Shown here in pieces: positions 21,081 to 32,235 of a DNA stretch of 64,000 nucleotides (position 1 is its first letter; every line of letters begins with the position of its first letter). Location: assembly GCA_002803225.1 (NCBI GenBank), contig NXFV01002066.1, forward strand, positions 1-64,000, written 5' to 3'. The notes below the pieces were generated by a model, which saw nothing but the letters and a program-made list of their open reading frames with translations, made no database searches and was not told where the DNA came from. The DNA is from Gamarada debralockiae (taxonomy: Eukaryota; Ascomycota; Leotiomycetes; Helotiales; Hyphodiscaceae). Both the position numbers and the translations under genes were made by a program.

Positions 21081-21731
21081 AGCTCGACCCTCTCAGTTGA
21101 CTACACCGAGTTTCTCCGGTTTTCAGACGATGATTTAGATGGTGGTGGGGCCGGATGGAGTGGAGAGAAGACCGATTGTACAAACCACACCCAACAAACC
21201 CTGTTTCGTACTCCCGCATAACAGATCTCCTTTTGCGTCGTACTGCATGTAGTATAGGAAAAAGCGATAGATGGTACCTATCTCACCTCTCCCCACATGG
21301 AACTCCGTGTGATATCTAAGTTAGATCCAAGTTATCTGATAAGGGTGGATTCAAAACTTTGGTTTCGGACTTTCACGAGACAAAGTACAGCAAGGATATC
21401 GGTTACAAACTTTTACTGTACCTCTGATACCCCATGATCTATCGGAGATCGACTTGAATTAGGAGACGCCAACCCGCATAAAGCCCTCTACCCCGACCAC
21501 TTACGAGACCCTTATCGTTCCCCTCATTTAAGCGCACCCCCTCCCCCATGCCACTCTTTCTGGATATAATAATTGTAGTCCCCAGTTCTCAATGCATTCT
21601 AGACACTCGCTTGGCCTTTGTCACAGACTTCGTTTTGAAATCCATCCCTAAGGATACGGGGAAGTGTTAGCCGAAATTTAGCGTTGTCAGCCCAGAAATT
21701 AGCACTCTATCCCCACATCCAGCGAGTTGAC
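21081..21731. other. Intergenic, no gene seen
   Basis: 3' flank of qcr6 and promoter of the MFS transporter. No structure recognised. Confidence 0.5.
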
Positions 21732-23639
21732 ATGACGTCCAATTCAATAAAGGTGCTCGAAAAGGCTGTGGACAAAGAGACTGGAGGATCAGAAACAGCA
21801 AAGAAACCAGCCTTTACTGAGAAAGAAAAGGAAATAAGTAAGGGAGAGCCCCTCCCAGGCTGGACGATCATGCGGCCTCTAAGGAAGAGAGGTAACAAAT
21901 CCAGCACAGCCGCGACGAAAGCCGACGCGAGCACGAATGTCACTGGCACGAAAGAAATCGATAGTAAGGCCGATGGCGATCTCAAAATCACGGAAACCAA
22001 TGACAGCGGCGACACAGTAGGAGAAGTCGAAGCCTTGCACGATCTGCGAAGTGACGACGAACTACTTGGCGATGAGGAAGGACAGGGTCGCGCGACTCGA
22101 GAGAATGGGAATGCAGGCGATCACGCCCTGCAGGGTAACGATGGCACCACTGAAGAGAGAATGGCTGCTGGTGCGGTCGAATACAAGGTCTACAAGAGGC
22201 GCTGGTTTGGATTGGTTCAATTGGTTTTGCTAAACATCATTGTCAGCTGGGATGTGAGTGTTCAGCTTTGTCCGCGCAAGCCAATTTATGCTCGAGGAAG
22301 CGTGCTAATAATCCTTTCCAGTGGCTCAGTTTCTCAGCAAGTTCGACTACGGTATCCCAATACTATGCTGTCTCCGAGTCCGCCATCAATTGGCTCAGTA
22401 CGGGCTTCCTCTTCGCGTTCGTTGTGGTATCGCCTGTGGTGATCTATACTCTCCACCGAGGTGGTCCCAAACCATCAATCATCACAGCTTCTGTCCTGAT
22501 ATTAGTCGGCAATTGGATCAGATACGGTGCTACAAAAGCTGGACCCCATGGAAATTTTGGAGGCGTTATGTTTGGCCAGGTTCTGACCGGATTTGCCCAG
22601 CCATTCGTCCTGGCAGCTCCTACACGATATTCTGATCTCTGGTTTACCAACCGTGGGAGAGTCGCCGCTACAGCTGTTATGAGTTTGGCCAATCCGTTTG
22701 GAGGTGCTTTGGCTCAACTTATCGATCCTTTCTGGGCCAATAGTGCGAGTGATATTCCTAACATGGTGCTATACATTGCTATTATTGTATGTCTTTCCCA
22801 TCTTGTTGGTAACTCTCACTTACTGGCCTCTGCAGTCTTCCATTGCTACTATCCCTTCATTTTTTATTCCAGCACACCCGCCAACGCCATGTTCGCCATC
22901 GGCAACTCATGACAAACAACCACTGATGCTCTCTCTGCGAATCCTATTCGAATCCCCGGAGTTCTGGATGATCGTGATACCCTTCACGATCTACGTTTCC
23001 CTCTTCAACAGCGTCTCCTCGCTCATTAACCAAATCCTCGCCCCATATTCGTTTTCAGAAACCGATGCAGGGATCGCTGGCGCCTTGCTCATCGTCGTTG
23101 GTCTTGTAGCCGCCGCTATTACGTCCCCAATCATCGATAAGACCAAATCTTATCTCATCGCCATCAAGGTCGCTGTCCCAATCATCGCTATCTGCTATCT
23201 AGCATTCACATGGGCTCCTGGGACGCGAAGTGTTGGAGCCGTTTACGCCATTCTCTCTATTCTTGGCGCAGCATCTTTCAGTCTGGTACCAGTTGTCCTC
23301 GAATATCTCATCGAGCTCACGCATCCCGTTTCTCCAGAAGTCACCAGCACGACCTGCTGGGCTGGAGGTCAGCTTATCGGTGGTGTCTTTATCATTATTT
23401 CTGACGCGCTGCGGGCCGGCGGTGTGAGTGATGGGTCAGCTGATGATGGAACCAAACAACCACCCGGAAACATGTATAAGGCATTGATCTTCTCGACTGT
23501 GATGGCGCTGGTTGTGGTTCCGTTGCCGCTCGCTCTTGGGTGTTGTGGTAGGAGCCATAGAGTTCGAATGAGGAGAGTTGATGCTGATAAGGAGGCACTG
23601 GAGAGAAGGGGCGCAGATGGTGGAGGTATCATGGTTTGA
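21732..23639 (+). CDS. FLVCR-like major facilitator transporter
   Basis: Three exons (21732-22253, 22322-22786, 22836-23639; introns 68 and 49 bp, both phase 0) give 596 residues. The start is the ATG at 21732; the frame is open upstream only from TTG. Residues 1-about 148 are hydrophilic and charged (cytoplasmic). The first helix starts after YKVYKRRWFGLVQLVLLNII. About twelve helices follow, with SESAINWLSTGFLFAFVVVS, MFGQVLTGFAQPFVLAAPTR and MSLANPFGGALAQLIDPFW typical of FLVCR-type MFS carriers. The second half begins after a cytoplasmic loop (LRILFESPEFWMIVIPFTIY). FLVCR proteins in animals export haem or carry choline and ethanolamine; the substrate of fungal members is not settled. Ends with a basic tail. 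Confidence 0.9.
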
Positions 23640-23768
23640 ATTTGTTTTGTTTCGTCGTTTGCGATCTTTGGTACTTTTTCTACGATATCAAGCCATAAAT
23701 CCCATCAATTTTTATTTGTCTACTTGCAGATATCATCCATTTGTGTTATTCACGTCAAATTGGTGTTA

Positions 23769-24204
23769 CAGTAGAGCCTCGATATAAGGATCCTTTAGAT
23801 AAGAATACCTCGACTATAAGAATCGATTCAGGGTTCTCGTTGATTTTAGGTGAGGTAAATAAGAATATTCTTAGAATATCAGGGTCCCAGACCTTAAAGT
23901 CTCCTATTTTACCCTTTTACCCTTGGTATAAGAATATAAGCCTGTAATTATAGTGGCTTAGACCTTACAATCGTAGTGACTAATAGCCTAGAGTGCTAAT
24001 TTAATAATAAAAGCTTAGAATTTAATTAATTGCCTGAAATTATAATATTTAAGCTGTTATGGCGTTAGATTGCCTGTAATTACAGCAGCTGATAGGCTAT
24101 TGCCTCCCTTGATTTTTTGGTCTTGGCACTTTGATATAAGAATACCTCGCTATATTCTTATGATTTCCGAGTCCCGATGGTATTCTTATATCGAGGTTCT
24201 ACTG
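23769..24204. mobile_element. MITE with pogo/Tc1-mariner-like inverted ends, 436 bp
   Basis: The left end CAGTAGAGCCTCGATATAAG matches the reverse complement of the right end (CAGTAGAACCTCGATATAAG) with one mismatch over 20 bases. The element is flanked on both sides by TA (23767-23768 and 24205-24206), a clean TA target duplication. The interior is AT-rich and repeats ATAAGAATA-type motifs in both orientations, so most of it could fold into a hairpin. No transposase frame is present. It sits just 3' of the FLVCR-like gene. Confidence 0.88.
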
Positions 24205-24680
24205 TAGGTGATTGACGCCAGCTGGTGCCGGCACAATTTGCTCGGATGTCTACGGGTCGTGAGTCTTACTTTTTGAAACTTCGGCAGATCCAGATCCATT
24301 ATTTGAATCGTTCAAACCAGTTGAACGAAGACAGGACTTACGATAGCTTGGCCTTGACTTGTTCATCTGGGGAACAAAGGCTCTGCTATCAAGCCGAACG
24401 AAACCAATTTGCACATATCATCGTGTCTTGGATCTGCAACTAGGAAGCGTTTCTGGCGAGTAATCATTTCAATTTCTGTCTGCCGTATTCGTATCATCAT
24501 CATTACTCATACTCATGCTCATCATAACATAAGGAAAGGAAAATGTCTCCAAGCAATGCACGCATACGTCTTCTCCTCAACCCCCTTTCAACAACACCCA
24601 AAAACAACTTCATCCAACGTGGACAGAACATAAAACGCCAATCCAATGTACAGTTCATACACTGGCCCCCTTGTGGTTCA
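24205..24680. other. Intergenic, no gene seen
   Basis: 3' flanks of two convergent genes. No domain-bearing frame seen. Confidence 0.5.
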
Positions 24681-27336
24681 TTACAACCAAACATCATCGT
24701 TAACGACATTCTTTTCTGCTGGCCTTCCAAAATCCAACTTCATCTCAATCTTTGGCGCTTGCTCAACAGGTGCCTTTCTTGGGCTCTTTCGGACAGGACT
24801 CTTAGGATCCTCACTAGGTCCACATCTTACGTCTCTCGTATTCCAGCCATCGGCCGCGGCAGCCGCTACCCAGCATCGCAGCCCCGCGTGCACGCCACCG
24901 TAGAACTTCTCCTTGCATAATCGCAATGTACATCCCATGTGCCTCTCCCACCCGGAAACGCGGAGTTGTTCACGGAGAGTATTCCTCTCTTCCTGAGTTG
25001 GCAAACAGGCCATGATGCCGTTCAGAATATCGAGGTGCGAGGCCAGATAGTTGGTGGCATCCCATTCGACACCGCCGACGTATGGAGCAGCTGGGACGGG
25101 AGGGAGTTCTTGGGGGAAGTGCTCGACCATGTAGACATGATGAGGGTTCGAAGAATCGAAGCTGCTGCTCGATGGCGATGACGACACAGTACCATTGCTA
25201 CTATCGTGGTCATTTGGAGAGTCTCTATCCCTGGCACCTGGAAGCGCAACGACATTCAAGTTGTGCAGGAAAATCCAGAAAACTTCTTTAGTAACGCTGG
25301 TGACTTCCTTACACCAGACTCGGTAGGGACGAGAGCGGCGCATGTCGAGGACAAAGCCCACTGGTTGCTGAGACTCGCTGGGTTCGGGGTCTCGAAGGTA
25401 GGACAACAGTGTTTTGGCTCGGTTGCAGCGGTCGGATAGAGGTGCTGATTTGAGGTAGGTGAATAAAAGCCAGCTGATAATGTTGCGGGTTGTGAACTCG
25501 CTGGGCCCTTTCTTCTCCTCGTCAAAGATCATGGCCAAGAGAGCTGGGAAGAGAGTGCGTTGGATATTGTTGAGATGCTGAAGGGCGAGTGCTGTAGTGC
25601 ATAGAGCTTTCAGACAGAGGAGAGCTTCGTGAAGTAGAGCATCTTCGTGTTCCTCTCTGTTCAAACGTTAGTACACTTTGTAATATTGAGAAGGCTGTGA
25701 TAACATACCTCCACTCAACTTCCATAGTCCTGTGCAGGAGCCCAACAATCTCTTCCATACCCCCTTGCCCAATAAACTCATCTGTCCACGCTACAGTCTC
25801 GTTGCGGAGCAGCAGCCTCAACTTGTGCAAGCGTCCTACTTCCACAGCCTCTGGCTTCTGAACCTTCCTTAAATAAGACACGAAATCGTCTGGAGTCTGA
25901 CCCTTTGCCTTCGCAATCAAATTCTGGGCGACAGCAGCACCAGAAGAAGTCAATGACCTGCTTCCGCTGGGTGTCCGATCAGAAGAATCCGTTCGAGAGT
26001 GTCGGCCCAGTGTAGCCTCAGACTTCTTTTTAGTTGGAGAAGGTGGCTCCTTGCTGCTCGCTCTAGAGAGTGTAAACGTCCGACTTCTTGGCCTTTTCGA
26101 CTTGACTTCAGGCACCTCCTCTTTACCAGTAGTAGCATCAGCACTTGAGTCGCTACTGTTGGTTCCCGGTCTGCCATTCTTTGCGGCCGCTATCTCAGCC
26201 CAGTCCTGCTTAACAAAGTCTTTCTTCATCGACATGGCAAGACTTCGCATCTTACCACGTTGGTGCTCAGGAATGTTCCTCCTGTCCAGCATGGCTTCAA
26301 ACTCTCTATCAACATCCCTATCTTCAAGAACACGTTCTGTATTTGTCTCTGGCATCTTAGGCTTGACCCCGAAAGTAGATGCAGCTGCCATGACTCTGGA
26401 GCCCCTGTTGGCAGGTGGCTTCTCGGATTTTGTGGAGGTGTCTGTTGTCTTTCGGTCGAAGCTAGGCCGTTTTTCTCCTGAGGCTCGTCGTGGTATCTCC
26501 GCACTATTTCTCGAGCTCCCTCCGCTAATCCTTCTGCTGAGGTCCTGTATGCTAAAGCTGCTTGGTAGGTATGTCGATTTTGGTCGCTGGCTTTGGATAA
26601 CATCATCTCGCCTGGTGAGAGTAGGCTGTGTATTGGGGCCTTCATAAAAGTCCCGTTGCTTGCCGGGAGAGTAGTTTTGTGGTGTGTATAGATCTATCTC
26701 GTCCTCCAAGAACTTGCCTCCCAATGGCTGCTTTGCAAAGTATTCGCTCGAAAATTGTGCATAGATCGGTGGAGGGTGCGAAGACGCAGACGCATCTGCG
26801 GGGGATATGGGGCTTCTGTTTTCCTTGTCCTTCTGTTCTCGAGCTTCTTGACCTTCCGCGTCGTTATGTAGACTTTTCGACGATTTTGGGCGTGATAGCA
26901 GATTGGCGAGATTCGTGGACGACTTGGTCTTCTTGGGTTTCTTCTCTTTCGGTTCTTTCGATTTCGCAGACTTGTCGGTGTCCCTCCCAGCCAGCGATTT
27001 CAAAGAAATTGAACTTAGGGTCTTCTTATGCAATGATTTGAAACCATCTTCGCTCGTATTGGGACGCCTCGCCTCCCTGGATTTCTTCGGGGAGAGAGGA
27101 GGTTGGGTTTGTTGATTTTGCTGAAGCTCTCCGAGAGCTCTGTTGTGAGGATGATCTAGTGGGAGGAAAGGCATGGCTTGATTCGTGCCATAAGTAGGGG
27201 AATTGAAAACGTCATCTGTTGGTGATGTGAGAACAGCCCCGGCAGAGGGCGTTCGCTTGTGGATGAAGGATTTCAAGACAGATGATTTGGCGCGTTTGTG
27301 ATGAAGGGGGTCCTGTGGTGGATAGTTGGATGCCAT
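24681..27336 (-). CDS. Formin-type GTPase-binding domain (Drf_GBD) protein without FH2
   Basis: Two exons (25709-27336, 24681-25656; 52 bp intron splitting Arg as AG|A) give 867 residues. The ATG at 27336 is preferred over an upstream TTG. Residues 1-about 310 are disordered, Ser/Lys/Pro-rich and polar (start MASNYPPQDPLHHKRAKSSV). From about residue 315 comes a region like the Rho-GTPase-binding and armadillo part of diaphanous formins: FEAMLDRRNIPEHQRGKMRS, FVSYLRKVQKPEAVEVGRLH, IGQGGMEEIVGLLHRTMEVE, then LLCLKALCTTALALQHLNNI. No FH1 or FH2 actin-assembly domain follows. The frame ends KNVVNDDVWL. It probably binds a Rho-family GTPase and acts in polarity or cytokinesis as an adaptor; this role is inferred. 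Confidence 0.85.
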
Positions 27337-27796
27337 ATTGGATAGCAATCGTCGAATTGATATAGAATCCTGCCCCGAAATTATGCCAGAGAGTTGTGAA
27401 CCAGTGGGTTCATGACGATGAAAGGGAAATCAATGTTCGTTCCCCGGATCCGAACCGAGTGTTGATTTGATGTTGTTCCTACAGCAACAGCACCATCCCT
27501 TTTTCGCGACGGCATGTGAAGCGAGGAGGACCGAGCTTGACTTCTAGATCATACTGCCAATTGCTTTTGCGTTCGAGTCACAGAAATGAAAATTTTGAAT
27601 TTCGATTGAGAATGCCAAAGTTGAAAATCAAGTGAGCCTGGAGGCGTTTGTTATGTCAATACGATCTTCGCCAATCGTTGCTGAAATCCGAAGCCAGTTA
27701 TGATTGCTCCAGGATCATAGAAGACAGGGCTCCGATTCAAAGTCGATAGACGAAGTCCTTCTATTTACGCCTTGCTATGCGCCCATTTGAAAATAT
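27337..27796. other. Intergenic, no gene seen
   Basis: Promoter of the GBD protein gene and 3' flank of the next minus-strand gene. Nothing else recognised. Confidence 0.5.
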
Positions 27797-28980
27797 CTAC
27801 CAGCTAAATACGCCTCTTTGTCTATCAAACCCACCTCTCAGCTGTCGTTCAGGCTTCACAACCTTCCCTTGCAAAACAGTGAACTTCACAATCCCCTCAC
27901 AATCCTCGGGCCTTACTCTCGCAATCCATATACACTGTGCAGCTCCCTCCTGTTTACCCTCCTCTCCCGGTAAGACCTTGGATGGCACAGGACATACTTC
28001 TCCATCTAGTTTCGCCCTCTCCAGGTCATCCAATCCGAACGCGTCTGCCTTTCGATATATCATCAAGTTGGCAGAATATTTGTGTCCTCCGACATGCGAA
28101 ATAAAGTATATCCCAACACCACCAGGCCTCTCATCGTCTAGATCCCGGAATAATCCTAATGGTCTTAGATGCCTTTCCAGCTCTTTGCGTAATAATGGGG
28201 CGCTTTGGCCACATCTAGCATCTCGAGTCTTTTGAGAGCAGAGGAGGATCAGTGCGCGGTGGGGGGAGGGTCGTGACGTCAATTGTTCAGCGGTCGGGAG
28301 AGGATCAGGCAGCGACTCGGGAATTGTGAATGGTCCCAGAGGTGTGGTAGTCGTAGGAGCTTTATCGATGTAGTTCGTGATGAGAGAGTTGACGTTCTTT
28401 GGGGTAACATTTTCGATGACGATGAAGGCTGGAAGGAGGAGGATCGTTGTTGGCTGGTCATAACTCGAGGAGTGTGATGGAGTGGGAATATTCGAGGCAG
28501 AAAGCATGAGTCTCTGAATCAACAATTAGCAGGCCTCCCAAGTTGTTCTCGAGAAATGCTGACCCCATTGCTGGGCTTCACATCAGCCTTCTTGTCAATA
28601 GCTTCCATAACACTCCCCTTCTCATCCGCAACATCCCTCACCCAATCCGTCTTCCCGGTCGCAACCAGCACATGCGTACTCCACCCCTTCACATACCCAT
28701 ACAACTTATCATCCTCATCAATCTTAAAGCCCCGCGGATAATTCACAATACAGCTCTCACAATCATGATCGCAATCCTCTCCATCAATCGCCGGATCTAC
28801 CTTCCGAAATAACGCATCGATAGGTGTATTTTCCGCCGGCGTACCAGGCGCAGGTGTTGAGGCGCCCGAAATTGTCTGTCGTGCGGTATTCAGGAAGGAT
28901 TTGAACGTCGTCGCCATTTTGGAGGAGCGTCGAGGTGGGAGACGCTCGGCTGCGTCGCGACTGCTTTTGTAAGACGACAT
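27797..28980 (-). CDS. Sucrase/ferredoxin-like (Apd1-type) protein
   Basis: Two exons (28564-28980, 27797-28513; 50 bp intron in phase 0) give 377 residues. The start is ATG 28980 (MSSYKSSRDAAERL); a second ATG at 28917 (MATTFKSFLN) is a possible start. The Suc_Fer-like fold is shown by CDHDCESCIVNYPRGFKIDE, HVLVATGKTDWVRDVADEKG, then LILLCSQKTRDARCGQSAP and IYFISHVGGHKYSANLMIYR, ending in WIARVRPEDCEGIVKFTV. In yeast Apd1, Cys and His residues of this thioredoxin-like domain bind a [2Fe-2S] cluster; the HVGGH pair and the RCG Cys seen here fit such ligands. Role in redox or metal tolerance is inferred from yeast. It is transcribed away from the OB-fold gene. Confidence 0.88.
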
Positions 28981-29382
28981 GGTGGGGAAGGTGGGGGGCA
29001 AGCTTTACTCCGTATCCGTGGCTTCGTAATCAGATCCGCCTTTACAGTAGCTGTCGGGTTTTTATCTGATCTTCGCGAGGGAGCCGAGAAGGATTGCCTC
29101 GCCAACAATAATTCACAAAGGCTTTTCAGGAATCGATTTCAGGCTGCAGACCTTCTTCTTGTACTCGACATGAATCGTGAACCCGACGAGAAGTTGCGAG
29201 GATGACGCGTCACAATTGACTCCTTTCATCATGAGAAAACAGAGACATCTCGCCCTTTTCTTATCTCCGAGCCTCATCTCCCGCCTGCCTAAATCTGCCT
29301 CTTTTCGGTCTCTCAGGCCCCTCGGATCCGAGCTCGTACGAGAGCTACATCCCAGCTCTTACGTTGACCTGCATTTGGTTTG
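28981..29382. other. Divergent promoter region
   Basis: About 400 bp between a minus-strand and a plus-strand gene. A plus-strand frame at 29177-29383 could hold part of an unrecognised first exon of the following gene, but no clear splice pair was found. Confidence 0.45.
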
Positions 29383-30471
29383 ATGATGGCGCTAGGGATT
29401 TTGATCTTTACTGGCGCTCCTGTGTCGGCCGCTCTCAATTGGGAAGAATCCGGTCTGACGGATACTTTCTGTGAACCCATTGCGCGATTCGCTGGACTCG
29501 ATCAAAAGCGGGAGAAATCCTTCGTTCCAGCGACAGCGGAGACCACCTCGTTCGAGAACCCGTCTTGGAGATCTATTCCTCTTGAACGACAGCATCTTAC
29601 GACAGGGCTCTCTCAAATCCATGGCTATGTGAAAGAGGACGAGGGCGCAGCATTCTTCACAGCCTCGGACGTCGACTCAATTGAAGGATTTTCCCAACCT
29701 CAGGCATCGAGTGTAGAAACGGTAGAGCAAGCCCTCTCTCAATTCTACGAGCAATCATACGCAATCCATGAAGACGTCCCATCCTCTCAAATCGCAGGAA
29801 CTGCACATACGGGCACATCAGTCTGCAGCAATGAGACCTCTTCATTTGGAAGCTACGTGGAGTCTCCTTTGACTTCCTTCTCACGTGCTAAGGACGCTCC
29901 AGTTGCTGGCCATCTGACGAACCTCAAGGACATACCCAATGCCAATTACCTCAATTCCATCTATCCACAGACTATGACCGTCAATCTGATCATCGGCATC
30001 ATCTCCATTCCTCTACCTCGAGCTATCAAGACACGGAGAGGAGCGGACGTTGAGCTCATCGAAATCCTTGCTGGAGATGAGACGAAATCAGGTTTTGGGA
30101 TCAACTTTTGGCTTTCCTCTTCAAAGTCCATTGAGGGAGACATGAGGAGCGTGATAGGTGGGTTGAGACCTCAGGATGTTGTCTTGATGCGAAATGTAGC
30201 TCTGAGTAGCTTTCGTGGGAAGGTTTATGGACAGAGTTTGAGGAAGGAGATGACGAAAGTGCATCTTCTGTACCGCAACAGGATTGATAAGATGGATATT
30301 GGCGGCTGTTATAGTGCGGCGGATCTTGCTTCAGGGGAGGGCTCGCAAATCGAGAAGACGAAGAGAGTCAGGGAGTGGGTGCTACGATTTGTCGGAGCTG
30401 GACCGCGACCAAAGAAGGGCAAGGGGGCTGTTAAAACGGTTAGAGAAATACTACCGCCAGACACACAATGA
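29383..30471 (+). CDS. Putative OB-fold nucleic-acid-binding protein
   Basis: The frame gives 362 residues from ATG 29383 (or 361 from 29386) to TGA 30469-30471, apparently without introns. Residues about 1-190 are hydrophilic and low in recognisable structure (GAPVSAALNWEESGLTDTFC is the most ordered piece). From about residue 195 the sequence looks like an OB-fold: TVNLIIGIISIPLPRAIKTR, VELIEILAGDETKSGFGINF, LRPQDVVLMRNVALSSFRGK and VYGQSLRKEMTKVHLLYRNR. It ends with a basic tail. Such folds bind single-stranded DNA or RNA in telomere and repair proteins; no specific complex can be named. The start is uncertain because the first residues (MMALGILIF) follow a possible 3' splice site (GCGCTAG|G at about 29395), so an upstream exon may exist. 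Confidence 0.7.
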   Translation: MMALGILIFTGAPVSAALNWEESGLTDTFCEPIARFAGLDQKREKSFVPATAETTSFENPSWRSIPLERQHLTTGLSQIHGYVKEDEGAAFFTASDVDSIEGFSQPQASSVETVEQALSQFYEQSYAIHEDVPSSQIAGTAHTGTSVCSNETSSFGSYVESPLTSFSRAKDAPVAGHLTNLKDIPNANYLNSIYPQTMTVNLIIGIISIPLPRAIKTRRGADVELIEILAGDETKSGFGINFWLSSSKSIEGDMRSVIGGLRPQDVVLMRNVALSSFRGKVYGQSLRKEMTKVHLLYRNRIDKMDIGGCYSAADLASGEGSQIEKTKRVREWVLRFVGAGPRPKKGKGAVKTVREILPPDTQ

Positions 30472-30715
30472 AGATTCTATATCAATAGTTCTATCCATTT
30501 CAGTGATAGAAAACTTAACTCGTAAGGAAAGCCTCCACAATCCCTGGAACCTCAATTACTCACCCTGCTTCATCACTCGAAGTTGATGACATTACAGATA
30601 AACTATGCCTCTCCACATTCGCTGTTACCAATCACTGAACTGGACTGAACGAGTTGCATCTCGTTAATTACTATGGTATCCCTCTATGCCAGCCTGTCCC
30701 TTCCGATCACCCTCC

Positions 30716-32235
30716 TCAAAAATAGCTTAAATCAACCCACCACTCCGCCTTATACGCCTCTCCAAGTATACTCTCAATAGTAACACTAGCATTCAACTGT
30801 TCACTAAAATTCGCTCTCGGTCCCTCCTCCAGCACACTCCCGGGCCCATAATTATCATACTCCGCAAACGTAACATTCTCCGTATTCGGCGTCGTCGTAG
30901 ACCAAATACTCCATCCCGCGGGCTGAATTACGTCGGAGAGATAGGAATTTTGGAAGACTACGCGGGCAAAGGAATCCCAGGGACGGCCCAAGTAGTTGGT
31001 CCCAGCGGGGATGGAGGAGTTTATGCCGGCTATGGTGGAGTTGTTTATTACGTACCAGGAGGGATCTGTTTTGAGGGTTAAGAGTTGTGAAGGATGGAGA
31101 GAAGAGGAGATGGGTGATAGGTAGGGAGAGACGAACTGGTTGCTGCTGCACGCCCCGATGCTGTTATGCAACCGGTTGCAATGGTGCGGATGTCGCATTG
31201 CTCGAGCCAGGCGGTTGCGGTTTGGCCGAATATGAAATCGACGGCTCCGACGATCAAATTCTTCACGTACAGCTGGTTCCCGACGTTCGCGAGGAGCGTG
31301 TCTTGGTATCCTATCAATTGACAGGCGTAATAACCTTGATTGGTCGTATGAGCGGACAAGGCGAGGCTTTGGCCATTCTTGCTCACGTGTCCGAATGTGT
31401 TGGCGATATTGAGGTTGTAGAATTTGGTGTTGGGGTTCCATTGTCGAACTGTGGCTGTCAAGTCATCACTGGTGACGTTCAGCAGCGCGAGGTTGTAGGT
31501 GATCGTCGCCGTGTTGCCGTCGTATGTCCGAGCATCTTCCGTATACCCTTGCACAGTCAGGTTGGACTTCAATGCAGGGATATACACCTGCTCATCATAC
31601 GTTCCTGGGTAAATGAAAAGTGTTTGCGGGTTACTGGTGGTTGGAGAAAGTGCATCTACTCCTTCCTGGACTGTCGGATACACTCCTGGCGTGAAATAAT
31701 CGGGGTTATTGTTTACGACGATTGCGCCTGATGGAGGAGTTGTACGGACATATGCTGGAATAGTCGAGGAAGATGCACTGGAGGAGATAGACGATGATGA
31801 ACTTGAGGTACTTGTCGTCATTGATGAGAGACCGGAAGAGCTCGTTGAAGAAAATGTCGAAGAGGTGGTGGAACTGATTAAGCTTGATGTGCTCGAGGTA
31901 CTCGAGGTACTAGAGGTAGACGTGGAAGACACTGAAGTCGTCGATGCCGCGGTATTAATACAAGAGCAGCCACTCGAAACCCTTGACGGCAAACCCGAAC
32001 ATGCAGTAGCTGCCCAGGCTGGGAGAGTTATAGAAGCCGTTGCGGTTGTGTATGCTGAACAGAAAGGCCCTGCTGACGAGGCTATCATCGCTCGCTATGG
32101 GTCTGTCAGCCTCGTTCACCTCTCCTCAAATGGGAGTCTCACCAAACAGTTGTCATGGTTGCAGCTACGCTTGTTCAACGGCCGGCTTGCCAACGCCCCA
32201 ACGAATATGAAAACGAGAGGGACAAATGAACGCAT
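30716..32235 (-). CDS. Secreted pectin methylesterase (CE8) with Ser/Thr linker
   Basis: Three exons are proposed: 32143-32235, 31137-32094 and 30716-31065, with introns of 48 and 71 bp, giving 466 residues. The first exon supplies the signal peptide (MRSFVPLVFIFVGALAS) and the start of a Cys-rich segment, CNHDNCL|RAMIASSAGPFCS. A Ser/Thr-rich linker follows (about residues 80-145). The CE8 domain then shows TVQEGVDAL, YPGTYDEQVYIP, GYQDTL (transition-state Gln and catalytic Asp), GAVDFIFG (nucleophile Asp) and LGRPW (catalytic Arg). The last intron joins ASGRAAAT|NPSWYVINNSTI. The enzyme removes methyl esters from plant pectin outside the cell, preparing it for pectinases. The N-terminal Cys-rich piece plus linker is unusual for a plain CE8 enzyme. 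Family call firm; exon 1 inferred. Confidence 0.9.

Noticed and set aside
26051..26647. Plus-strand frame opposite the GBD protein
   Set aside because: Shadow of Ser/Lys-rich coding sequence.
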